A DNA stretch of 64,000 nt from positions 62,001 through 126,000 of the forward strand of contig JAKLJE010000009.1 in assembly GCA_023151315.1 (NCBI GenBank), written 5' to 3'. Shown piece by piece: positions 36,438 to 44,019 of the stretch. Both the position numbers and the translations under genes were made by a program. The DNA is from Bacteroidia bacterium (lineage in GTDB: Bacteria > Bacteroidota > Bacteroidia > Palsa-965). Position 1 is the first letter of the stretch. Every line of letters starts with the position of its first letter. The notes beneath the pieces were generated by a model that was not told the DNA's origin, made no database searches, and was given only the letters and a program-made list of their open reading frames with translations.

Positions 36438-36992
36438 TTAAACCGGAATCCAGGTTGAATCGAACGGTTGCTTTTCCAGTATTGCACCGAACCTGATATT
36501 CACAGCTCCTTTTTCTCCGCTGCTGTTGAACCAGCTGTCCCAGAACAATACAATTGCAATCATCCAGTCAACAGATACATTGGAGTTGGCGTGAATCGTG
36601 TATTCATCGCCGGCGAAGAATGTAACAGCTGCAGAATCAAACCATGCCACTTGCCGATCGTTCAGAAATACAGAGACTTTTCTGCCTCTGTGTCCGTAAA
36701 TATCAAACACATCCTTCCCCATGTGAATTTGATAATGCCGCTTCCAGAACGAGATGGTTGTAATGTGATAAACATTACCGCCGAACGTAAAATCGTATTG
36801 CGGTTTGAACCAGGACAACTTACGTTCAACAGAGAAAATCACATTCGTATCGTCGTTGCGGAATACTTCAATCAATGGAAATATCTTGAAAATGCGTCGC
36901 GACGCTCTCAGCACAGGCATTCCGTTCACATTGATGGAATACTTGTCACCAATGCTGATCTTCTTCTGCGAAATCGTAATTAGATTCGGCAT
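36438..36992 (-). CDS. Tubby C-terminal-like (LURP-one-related) domain protein
   Basis: A 184-residue protein made of regularly spaced beta strands: ISIGDKYSINVNGMPVLRAS, then FPLIEVFRNDDTNVIFSVERK, FDFTFGG-like and DVFDIYGHRGRKVSVFLNDR. A phospholipid-scramblase/tubby-like barrel usually has this rhythm of D-x-Y-x-V and I-x-x-K turns, and a hydrophobic helix near the C-terminus (WMIAIVLFWDSWF, residues 142-154) as the barrel's central helix. Assignment is by pattern and moderately secure. It lies 13 bp downstream of the DUF349 gene on the same strand. Function unknown. Confidence 0.6.
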   Translation of the reverse strand: MPNLITISQKKISIGDKYSINVNGMPVLRASRRIFKIFPLIEVFRNDDTNVIFSVERKLSWFKPQYDFTFGGNVYHITTISFWKRHYQIHMGKDVFDIYGHRGRKVSVFLNDRQVAWFDSAAVTFFAGDEYTIHANSNVSVDWMIAIVLFWDSWFNSSGEKGAVNIRFGAILEKQPFDSTWIPV

Positions 36993-37005
36993 CCGGAAAA
37001 GTAAT

Positions 37006-38826
37006 TTAGTCGCGCGGAATTTGCTTCAGCTGAGCTTTCAATCGATCGACTTCAGCGCGCGCTTTCGTTACTTTATCCTGATATTCCGTAACCAATGCCT
37101 GAGCGCCTTTGGACTTGCCAAAGAATCCAAGATTGGTTTCCAGAGTATTGATTTCCGCAGTAAGGCGATTGATTTTCTCACGGATTCCGCTGCGCTCACG
37201 ATCCAATTGCTCGCGTCCTTTATCGGTCTGCTTGAGCTGATCATAACGCATGCGCTGCAACGTTTGCTCATCGCCACCACGTGCTTTCAATTGCTCAAAC
37301 AATCCGTCCTGAGCTGCCTTCCAGTCTTTATCAAGAGATTCTTTGTCTGCGCGTGCCGCGACAGGCAATTCACTCCATTTTTTCTGATAGTCGGAAATTA
37401 CATTGCGTGCAGCAGACAAATCTTCCGGCAAAGTCAACGCTTTCACTTCTGCAATTAAAGCAGCGCGAGCGTCTGAATTCGCTTTGTAAGATGCATCCTG
37501 TTCCGCAAAATGTTTGTTCCGATTCTCGAAAAAGAAATCAGCAGCTCCACGGAAACGTTCCCACAATTTATCTCCTTGCTTCTTCGGTACAGGACCGGTT
37601 TTCTTCCACTCTTCCTGTAATTGACGGAATTTCACCGGCGTGTTTTTCCAATCAGTGCTGTCTTTCAAAGCTTCTGCCTTCTCGCAGAGAGCTGTTTTAT
37701 CATTGATGTGCTTGCGATAAACTTCGCGTTGCTGTCCATAGAACGATTCGCGGTTTCTGAAGAAAGAAAGTCGCGCGTCACGGAATGCTTTCCATGTGCG
37801 GTCTTCATCTTCCTTCGGAACATGCCCGATTTTCTTCCACTCTTCAAAAATTCCGTCGATTGCTTTCCCTTGCTCCTGCCAATCTTTATGCGATGTGAAT
37901 GTCTTTGCAGACTCCACTTTCATTTTTTCGAGAAGCTCCAGCTTCGCTTTGAGGTTCTCTTCCTGTTTCACTTTCGCATCCTCGAGCAATGCCTGTTTAC
38001 GTGAATGAACTTCATCAGAAGCTGCTTTGAATTTCTCCCAAATAGAATCGTTCACTTCTTTTGCTGCCGGACCGATTTCCTTCCACTGTTCATGCAGAAC
38101 GCGAAGTTGATCCAATGCGCGACGTACAGAAGGTTCGCTCTTCAAAGCTTCCGCTTTCTGAATCAGTTCTTCTTTCAGTTCCTGATTCTTCTTGTGATCC
38201 AGATCACGCAATTCGCGTGAAATCTTAACCACATCATAAAAGCGATCGTGATAGTGCTGCCAGTTATTACGAACTTCATTTGCATTGCCGGAAGGAACAG
38301 GTCCTGTTTCTCTCCAACGCGCCTGAAGATCCTGCAGTTTCTCGAATGCTTTCTGCATGCTGTCGCTGCTTTCCGCAAGTGCACGCAACTCATCAATGAG
38401 CTCAAGTTTCTTCTGAAGATTGCGACGCAATTCAATCTCCTTCTGACGCTTCTGCTCCGTACGGCGCTGATTGAATTTCTTCAGAACATCTTCAAACTTC
38501 TCTGCCAATTTATCAGCAGCCGGCATGAATACATCGTGTTCATCCTCTTTGGTTGCTTCCCATTCACGGCGCTTTTTCTCAAGATCCTCACGTGTCAATT
38601 CACGGAAAAGATCTTTGATCTTCTGAACCATTCCGCGCGAAGATTCAAGCTCCGTAAGAGCATTGATTTCTTCAAGACGCTTGAATAATTCCTCGCGAGA
38701 CAACCCTGAGAAATCCTCAGTCGGATGCAACTCATCCTCATGATGATCCTGCTCGTCATTCACCGCAACCTGATTCTGTTCTGCCGGCATTTGTTCATTT
38801 TCCGGCTTCAACTCTTCTGTATTCAT
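37006..38826 (-). CDS. DUF349 repeat protein
   Basis: A 606-residue, highly charged, mostly helical cytoplasmic protein. After an acidic Glu/Gln-rich N-terminus it carries four to five DUF349 repeats, each about 75 residues, marked by W-x-E/K-x-G-P-V-P-K cores: RWRETGPVPSG, QWKEIGPAAKE, EWKKIGHVPKE, EWKKTGPVPKK and the degenerate KWSELPVAARA. Repeats are followed by a C-terminal coiled coil (LTAEINTLETNLGFF). DUF349 proteins are common in Bacteroidota and of unknown function, possibly nucleoid or RNA associated. A promoter and hairpin precede the gene. Confidence 0.85.
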   Translation of the reverse strand: MNTEELKPENEQMPAEQNQVAVNDEQDHHEDELHPTEDFSGLSREELFKRLEEINALTELESSRGMVQKIKDLFRELTREDLEKKRREWEATKEDEHDVFMPAADKLAEKFEDVLKKFNQRRTEQKRQKEIELRRNLQKKLELIDELRALAESSDSMQKAFEKLQDLQARWRETGPVPSGNANEVRNNWQHYHDRFYDVVKISRELRDLDHKKNQELKEELIQKAEALKSEPSVRRALDQLRVLHEQWKEIGPAAKEVNDSIWEKFKAASDEVHSRKQALLEDAKVKQEENLKAKLELLEKMKVESAKTFTSHKDWQEQGKAIDGIFEEWKKIGHVPKEDEDRTWKAFRDARLSFFRNRESFYGQQREVYRKHINDKTALCEKAEALKDSTDWKNTPVKFRQLQEEWKKTGPVPKKQGDKLWERFRGAADFFFENRNKHFAEQDASYKANSDARAALIAEVKALTLPEDLSAARNVISDYQKKWSELPVAARADKESLDKDWKAAQDGLFEQLKARGGDEQTLQRMRYDQLKQTDKGREQLDRERSGIREKINRLTAEINTLETNLGFFGKSKGAQALVTEYQDKVTKARAEVDRLKAQLKQIPRD

Positions 38827-38840
38827 ACTGTTCTAAGACT

Positions 38841-38865
38841 GAAAAACCTTGTCCGGAGACAAGGT
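38841..38865 (-). promoter_or_regulatory. Terminator-like hairpin in the DUF349 leader
   Basis: On the - strand, ACCTTGTC and GACAAGGT (8-bp stem, TCCG loop, 38846-38865) are followed directly by TTTTTC, the layout of an intrinsic terminator. It lies between the candidate promoter at 38882-38913 and the DUF349 start at 38826, so it may act as a conditional attenuator rather than an operon end. There is no - strand gene upstream for it to terminate, because paaZ runs the other way. Confidence 0.5.
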
Positions 38866-38881
38866 CATAACTATGTTTTCT

Positions 38882-38913
38882 CAAAGGTAAATAAATTCCT
38901 TCCGGCATACCAA
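38882..38913 (-). promoter_or_regulatory. Candidate promoter of the DUF349 gene
   Basis: Read on the - strand: TTG (38913-38911), 21 bp, then TACCTTTG (38889-38882). This fits the Bacteroidota primary-sigma promoter (TTG at -33, TAnnTTTG at -7). The leader would be about 50 nt and contains the hairpin at 38841-38865. Confidence 0.55.
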
Positions 38914-39020
38914 TTAAGGCATGTTTTTCATGTTTTTTTCAGTCTTTTTTCATTCCCTGGAATCTTATCACAAACCGTTATGTATTTTTGGTTTTCACAG
39001 ATAAAATTGCACTCTTTCCA

Positions 39021-41117
39021 ATGAAACTTCAGAATTACGCAACAGGAAAATGGATCACCGGAGACGGATCCGGACAGGAACTGTATAATGCCATCAACGG
39101 AGAAGTTGTTGCTATAGCCAGCAGTCAGGGACTTGACTTCGCAGAAATGTGTCGTTATGCACGTGAAGTAGGCGGACCTAAACTGCGTAAGATGACATTT
39201 CATGAACGCGGAAGAATGCTTCGTGCACTTGCGTTGCATTTAATGTCGAAGAAAGATCTGTTCTATAAAATTTCCTGGGCTACAGGAGCAACGCGTTCCG
39301 ACAGCTGGGTGGATATTGAAGGCGGAATCGGAAATCTGTTTGCATATGCTTCGTTGCGTCGACAATTCCCCGATGAAATCTATGCTGTTGAAGGAGAAGC
39401 GGCGCGTTTATCGAAAGAAAATACTTTCATCGGACATCACATTTGTGTTCCGAAAGAAGGTGTTGCGATCCATATCAATGCATTCAATTTCCCTGTATGG
39501 GGAATGCTTGAGAAAGTTGCGGTGAATTGGTTGGCCGGTGTTCCTGCAATTGTAAAACCTGCAACCGCGACTTCATTTCTGACGGAAGCCGTTGTTCGCG
39601 AAATTATAGCATCAGGAATTCTTCCTGAAGGAGCGTTGCAGTTGATCTGCGGAAGCGCAAACACATTGCTGGATCATGTACAGAATCAGGATGTGGTAAC
39701 ATTCACAGGTTCAGCAAGCACAGGAAAGAAACTGAAATCGCATCCGCGATTGATTGAAGAATCTGTTCCGTTCAATATGGAAGCAGACTCGCTCAATTGC
39801 TGTATTCTCGGAACTGACGTAACTCCTGATCAACCGGAATTTGACATCTTCATCAAAGAAGTAGTGAGAGAAATCACAACAAAAGCCGGACAGAAATGTA
39901 CTGCTGTGCGACGCATTATTGTACCTGAAAACAGAATTGAAGAAGTACGCGTTGCGTTGGCAAAACGACTTTCGCAAACTATTATCGGAGATCCGAATGT
40001 GGAAGGCGTGCGTATGGGTTCACTTGCAGGCATTACACAGCGTAATGAGGTGATGGAGAAAGTGGAACTGCTGAGCAAGACGCAGAAAATGATCATTGGT
40101 GATTTCGAAAAATTCGAAGTGAAAGGCGCTGATAAAAACAAAGGTGCGTTCATGCCTCCGGTGATTTTCCTGAATGAAAATCCATTCGTAAACACAGATT
40201 GCCACAACATCGAAGCATTCGGTCCGGTGAGCACATTAATGCCGTATAAATCAACGGAAGATGCGATCAAACTGGCGAAGATGGGTAAAGGATCACTTGT
40301 ATCTTCAATCATCACTGCAGACGGTAAACTGGCTCGCGAATATGTAATCGGAGCTGCAAGTATGCACGGACGCATTCTCGTTCTCAACAGCGAATGCGCG
40401 AAGGAAAGCACAGGCCACGGTTCTCCAATGCCAATGCTCGTTCACGGCGGACCGGGACGTGCAGGAGGCGGAGAAGAAATGGGCGGCAAACGCGGCGTGT
40501 TCCATTATCTGCAACGTACAGCGATCCAAGGATCACCTACGATGTTAACTTCCGTAACGAATCAATATCAATACGGAGCGAAGTACATTGAAAAAGGAAT
40601 TCATCCGTTCCGTCAATACTTCGAAGATCTTGAAGTCGGAGAAACCGTGATTACCGATACGCATACTGTAAAAGAGAGCGACATCATTGACTTCGCAAAT
40701 CTCAGCGGCGATAAATTCTATGCACACATGGATCCTTCTGCATTGGAAGGAACTGTTTTCAAACGCACGGTAGCGCACGGTTATTTCATTCTTTCACGCG
40801 CAGCAGGTTTGTTTGTTGATCCGCCGAAAGGACCTGTTCTGCTCAACTACGGAATTGATGAATGTCGATTCACAAAACCGATTTATCCGGGAATGTCTAT
40901 CGGAGTTCGCTTCACTTGCAAAGAGAAAATCGAAAATGATAAGCCGTTGAAGGCAACGAACGACACGGAAGTGAAGACCGGAATTGTGAAATGGGTTGTG
41001 GATGTGTACGATGCAAGTCCGCAGGACGTGCGCGATGCATTGGGCGTTGACGGAGCAACCGGTGACACTGTTGCAATCGCAACAATTCTGACGATGGTGA
41101 AGCTCAAGAATCAATAA
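39021..41117 (+). CDS. paaZ: Phenylacetic acid degradation bifunctional protein PaaZ
   Basis: A 698-residue fusion of an aldehyde dehydrogenase (about residues 1-520) and a MaoC-like hot-dog hydratase (about 540-690), the architecture of PaaZ: ring-opening hydrolysis of oxepin-CoA followed by oxidation of the resulting semialdehyde. Glu254 (EADSLNC) and Cys293 (GQKCTAV) are the dehydrogenase catalytic pair; Asp564 and His569 in SGDKFYAH are the hydratase pair. The ATG at 39021 is chosen over an upstream TTG. A TATTTTTG at 38983-38990 may be its -7 element. No other paa gene is in the window, so its pathway partners are elsewhere or absent. Confidence 0.93.
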   Translation: MKLQNYATGKWITGDGSGQELYNAINGEVVAIASSQGLDFAEMCRYAREVGGPKLRKMTFHERGRMLRALALHLMSKKDLFYKISWATGATRSDSWVDIEGGIGNLFAYASLRRQFPDEIYAVEGEAARLSKENTFIGHHICVPKEGVAIHINAFNFPVWGMLEKVAVNWLAGVPAIVKPATATSFLTEAVVREIIASGILPEGALQLICGSANTLLDHVQNQDVVTFTGSASTGKKLKSHPRLIEESVPFNMEADSLNCCILGTDVTPDQPEFDIFIKEVVREITTKAGQKCTAVRRIIVPENRIEEVRVALAKRLSQTIIGDPNVEGVRMGSLAGITQRNEVMEKVELLSKTQKMIIGDFEKFEVKGADKNKGAFMPPVIFLNENPFVNTDCHNIEAFGPVSTLMPYKSTEDAIKLAKMGKGSLVSSIITADGKLAREYVIGAASMHGRILVLNSECAKESTGHGSPMPMLVHGGPGRAGGGEEMGGKRGVFHYLQRTAIQGSPTMLTSVTNQYQYGAKYIEKGIHPFRQYFEDLEVGETVITDTHTVKESDIIDFANLSGDKFYAHMDPSALEGTVFKRTVAHGYFILSRAAGLFVDPPKGPVLLNYGIDECRFTKPIYPGMSIGVRFTCKEKIENDKPLKATNDTEVKTGIVKWVVDVYDASPQDVRDALGVDGATGDTVAIATILTMVKLKNQ

Positions 41118-41118
41118 A

Positions 41119-41136
41119 TAGACTTTAGACTTTAGA
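41119..41136 (+). repeat. Short tandem heptamer repeat
   Basis: TAGACTT occurs twice in tandem followed by TAGA, filling the 22-bp gap between paaZ and the DinB gene. It is a small intergenic tandem repeat with no evident coding or structural role. Confidence 0.6.
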
Positions 41137-41139
41137 AAT

Positions 41140-41649
41140 ATGGATACGGCAACAGAATTGGCAACGCTTCGCAATATGGTTGATGCAACACGTCAACTTG
41201 CGCATTTTGCGATAAAGAAAATGGAAGGTCGTGAAAGCGAAATGCAGAAACGATTTGAAGTTGATGGACGCAAACTGAACAGCATGTATTGGATCATTGC
41301 GCACATGGCGTGGGCAGAAAATAATCTGATCATTCGTTCAATCGGCGGGGCCAATCCCGAAGTTCCTTGGTTGAAACATTTTGCACTTGGTAAATCAGCT
41401 GATGACGGAGAAAACTGCGGAGTTCCGTATTCTGAGATTTATGCAGGATTTAAGAAAGTACACCAAGTTGCAATGGAGACGCTGGACAAGATGAATCCGG
41501 ACGATCTGAACAGCGAGAATTTGCTGAACTGGGAAATTCTTGGCGGCAAAACCAAGAGGAATACGATCATGCATCACGTGCGTCACGAAAACAACCACAT
41601 CGGACAGATGTTATGGCTCGTGAATCTGCACGGTGTTAAAACCATCTGA
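41140..41649 (+). CDS. DinB family protein
   Basis: A 169-residue four-helix-bundle protein of the DinB/YfiT type, metal-dependent proteins often acting as thiol S-transferases or of unknown role. The three metal-ligand histidines are consistent with IIAHMAWAENN near residue 49 and the pair in MHHVRHENNHIGQ near residue 146. There is no signal peptide. It lies 22 bp after paaZ and may be co-transcribed, though a role in phenylacetate breakdown is not implied. It abuts the convergent gene with no gap. Confidence 0.8.
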   Translation: MDTATELATLRNMVDATRQLAHFAIKKMEGRESEMQKRFEVDGRKLNSMYWIIAHMAWAENNLIIRSIGGANPEVPWLKHFALGKSADDGENCGVPYSEIYAGFKKVHQVAMETLDKMNPDDLNSENLLNWEILGGKTKRNTIMHHVRHENNHIGQMLWLVNLHGVKTI

Positions 41650-42756
41650 TCAGAGTTCCGTTTTCCAAAGCAACTTTCCGGAATCGGCATCGACACAGTA
41701 CACCACATCCGCTATCCAGAAAGTTAATTGATTCAGACTTTGACTGTATCCTGTCTGCGGTATCATGTAATCGCTGAACTCAAATTCAGAATTGAATTGG
41801 CTTTGATGAATTTCCCACAGAACTTTATTGCCATCCAGATTCAGGCACGTAAGTAAAAATGATTTGTGCTCCAGCGTTTCATAACTCAGCACAATGACAT
41901 TTGTATCTGCTGTAATTGCAACAAACTGACCTGACAGGAAAGTTCGTGAACGATTCAGAATAGAATCGTCCGGGCCGGTGATAAATTCCTCGTATTGATT
42001 ACCATTTTCTCCCTGTAATTCCAGCACTGTTGTTCCCCAACGCTGATCATCACGTTTGATCTGTGATTCGTCAACGTACAGCTTTCCGGTCGGTATATAT
42101 TTTGACTCCGGTTCTCTGTTTCCCGGAGCGGCATAAAAATGTCCATTCGTCAGGTCAAGATTATACTGTTTGCCGTTATTCGCTGTGATTTCCATCAAAG
42201 CGTAACTATTGCCCCACATGATATGGTCGACACCGGACGATAACTCAGAAAATAATTCAGGCAACGTTTCAACCGAGTACACTGCATAAACGTGACCATC
42301 AGTAATCGAATACGCGATGGCTTCACTATACTTCACCACCGTAAGTGTATCGCCATGTACACCTGCAATGTCTGCTTCTTCACCCAAGGTAAATCGGAGA
42401 ATTTTACTGCCGGATTTCGGATCAACAATGTGAACCCGTGAACAAGGCGTACCTTCATCGGATTCGCTTCCCATTGTACGGATGTGATCCACAATCAATA
42501 AATTCTTTTCAGTGTAACGAAACTCGCGGACTGCTTCCGGCGAGCCGAATCCCCACCAAATTGGATTCACAACGCCGGCTGTCATCCACAGAACGAACAT
42601 TATACCACTGATCAAAACATATTCGCCAAATGTCTGATCCTTACCTTTTCGAATTCTCTTGCGAAAAACGTAGTATAGGATCATCAGAACAAGCGGACCA
42701 CCGAAACTGATCCAGGGAGAAGAAAAGTAACCGTCGAGAAGTGTGTTATAACTCAT
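41650..42756 (-). CDS. Membrane protein with PQQ-like beta-propeller domain
   Basis: A 368-residue protein: two N-terminal transmembrane helices (FGGPLVLMILYYVF and VLISGIMFVLWMTAGV, residues 18-65), then about 290 residues of beta repeats. Strand-turn units such as SGSKILRF, GDTLTVVKY, GNKVLWEIH and DSGKLLWKTEL resemble PQQ/quinoprotein-like propeller blades with A-x-D-x-x-x-G-x-x-x-W spacing. No enzyme motif is seen. It lies 53 bp downstream of panB on the same strand. I do not recognise a named family. Confidence 0.65.
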   Translation of the reverse strand: MSYNTLLDGYFSSPWISFGGPLVLMILYYVFRKRIRKGKDQTFGEYVLISGIMFVLWMTAGVVNPIWWGFGSPEAVREFRYTEKNLLIVDHIRTMGSESDEGTPCSRVHIVDPKSGSKILRFTLGEEADIAGVHGDTLTVVKYSEAIAYSITDGHVYAVYSVETLPELFSELSSGVDHIMWGNSYALMEITANNGKQYNLDLTNGHFYAAPGNREPESKYIPTGKLYVDESQIKRDDQRWGTTVLELQGENGNQYEEFITGPDDSILNRSRTFLSGQFVAITADTNVIVLSYETLEHKSFLLTCLNLDGNKVLWEIHQSQFNSEFEFSDYMIPQTGYSQSLNQLTFWIADVVYCVDADSGKLLWKTEL

Positions 42757-42809
42757 GCGGAAAGTACTTTTTTGTTAATGCTTCTGCCGCATCTTAACTC
42801 AACACGCTT

Positions 42810-43625
42810 TTAATACTGCTCGTTCTGATTCGGAAAATCACGCGACTTCACATCTTTCACGTAGTTTCCTACAGCAGATGTAATTTCTTCGTTAAGATTC
42901 AGGTAACGACGAAGAAAACGTGGACTGAATTCTTTAGTGAGTCCAACCATGTCGTGGAATACGAGAACTTGTCCGTCCACACCGCCGCCGGCACCGATAC
43001 CGATTACAGGAATGGTTAATTCCTTCGCAACTTTCTCAGCCAATGCAGCAGGAATTTTCTCAAGTACCAATGCAAAGCAACCTGCTTTTTCAAGAATGTG
43101 CGCATCCTGAATGAGTCTTCTCGCCTCTTCTTCTTCACGGGCACGCACAGTATACGTTCCGAATTTGTAAATAGATTGAGGAGTCAGTCCGAGATGTCCC
43201 ATTACAGGAATACCGGCGGAAAGTATACGTTCAATTGATTCACGGATTTCCGCGCCACCTTCGAGTTTCACGGCATGAGCACCGGATTCTTTCATGATGC
43301 GGATTGCAGAGTTCAGTGCCTCTTTGGAATTTCCCTGATAAGAACCGAATGGAAGATCCACTACGATGAGCGCACGATCAATACCGCGTACCACGCTCGA
43401 TGCGTGATAAATCATCTGATCCAGCGTAATCGGTAAAGTTGTCTCATGACCTGCCATTACGTTTGATGCTGAATCGCCTACCAATATCACATCGATACCT
43501 GCTGAATCGACAATAGAAGCTGTCGTGAAATCATACGCCGTCAACATCGCGATCTTCTCGCCTCGACGTTTCATTTCCAGAAGCACGTTGGTTGTGACTT
43601 TCTTAATTTCCTTGTGAACCGACAT
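42810..43625 (-). CDS. panB: 3-methyl-2-oxobutanoate hydroxymethyltransferase
   Basis: A 271-residue PanB, which transfers a hydroxymethyl group from methylene-tetrahydrofolate to 2-oxoisovalerate to make ketopantoate, the first step of pantothenate and CoA synthesis. [15 protein letters not shown] near residue 23, the metal-site LVGDSASNV near residue 48, HAVKLEGG near residue 115, [11 protein letters not shown] near residue 136 and the catalytic-Glu region VLEKIPA near residue 182 are all family landmarks. The length is as expected. It has its own candidate promoter inside the upstream Rieske gene. Confidence 0.96.
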   Translation of the reverse strand: MSVHKEIKKVTTNVLLEMKRRGEKIAMLTAYDFTTASIVDSAGIDVILVGDSASNVMAGHETTLPITLDQMIYHASSVVRGIDRALIVVDLPFGSYQGNSKEALNSAIRIMKESGAHAVKLEGGAEIRESIERILSAGIPVMGHLGLTPQSIYKFGTYTVRAREEEEARRLIQDAHILEKAGCFALVLEKIPAALAEKVAKELTIPVIGIGAGGGVDGQVLVFHDMVGLTKEFSPRFLRRYLNLNEEITSAVGNYVKDVKSRDFPNQNEQY

Positions 43626-43644
43626 GAGTATTGTTTGTATCGGT

Positions 43645-43676
43645 CAAAGTTAGACTTTTTCGAACGATGCTACCAA
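43645..43676 (-). promoter_or_regulatory. Candidate promoter of panB
   Basis: On the - strand, TTG (43676-43674), 21 bp, TAACTTTG (43652-43645), then 19 bp to the panB ATG. Element sequences and spacing equal those before the DUF349 gene. The -33 part lies in the last codons of the Rieske gene, so panB can be expressed independently of it. Confidence 0.5.
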
Positions 43677-44017
43677 CCCCAGCGGGTTTCCTGTACACCG
43701 ATGTAAAGTCCGTCTTCGCGCTCCTCAACAGGAAATACGCGAGCAGCGCCGCCCGAACCGTGACTGCAACGACCTGTTTTCATATCATATGCATATCTGT
43801 GCAGCGGACAAACAATTGATTTTCCATCAGAAGTTATTGTGCCTGCTGAGAGCGCAAAACCGTTGTGCGGACATTTCTCTTCGAACGCAAATATTCCTTG
43901 AGCGTTGCTTACAAAACACAACTTCATACCCGCAACATATGCAATTTCAATACTGTTCTCCATGAGACCGGAGGCAGAAAAAGAAAGTTTGATCCAGCGT
44001 GTTTCTTTTCGGAACAT
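43670..44017 (-). CDS. Rieske [2Fe-2S] ferredoxin-like protein
   Basis: A 115-residue single-domain Rieske protein. The cluster ligands are Cys49 and His51 (CPHNG) and Cys70 and His73 (CPLHRYAYD), with the second loop ending in a conserved aromatic-Asp-Gly context (YDMKTGRC). It is of the NirD/small-ferredoxin size and lacks a membrane anchor, so it is a cytoplasmic electron carrier or a subunit of an oxygenase not encoded nearby. It starts 2 bp after the M61-like gene. Partner unknown. Confidence 0.88.
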   Translation of the reverse strand: MFRKETRWIKLSFSASGLMENSIEIAYVAGMKLCFVSNAQGIFAFEEKCPHNGFALSAGTITSDGKSIVCPLHRYAYDMKTGRCSHGSGGAARVFPVEEREDGLYIGVQETRWGW

Positions 44018-44019
44018 GA

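Noticed and set aside
36468-36983. 171-codon + strand open frame opposite the tubby-like gene
   Set aside because: The - strand frame shows a coherent beta-rich pattern and a natural ATG next to the DUF349 gene; the + frame lacks any recognisable pattern.
38988-39020. TTG start for paaZ at 38988
   Set aside because: The ATG at 39021 fits homologue N-termini (MKLQNYATGKW) and follows a candidate -7 element at 38983.
39830-40411. 193-codon open frame antisense to paaZ
   Set aside because: It is the low-stop frame opposite a highly conserved enzyme gene; no domain, no start context, and the paaZ frame has intact catalytic residues.
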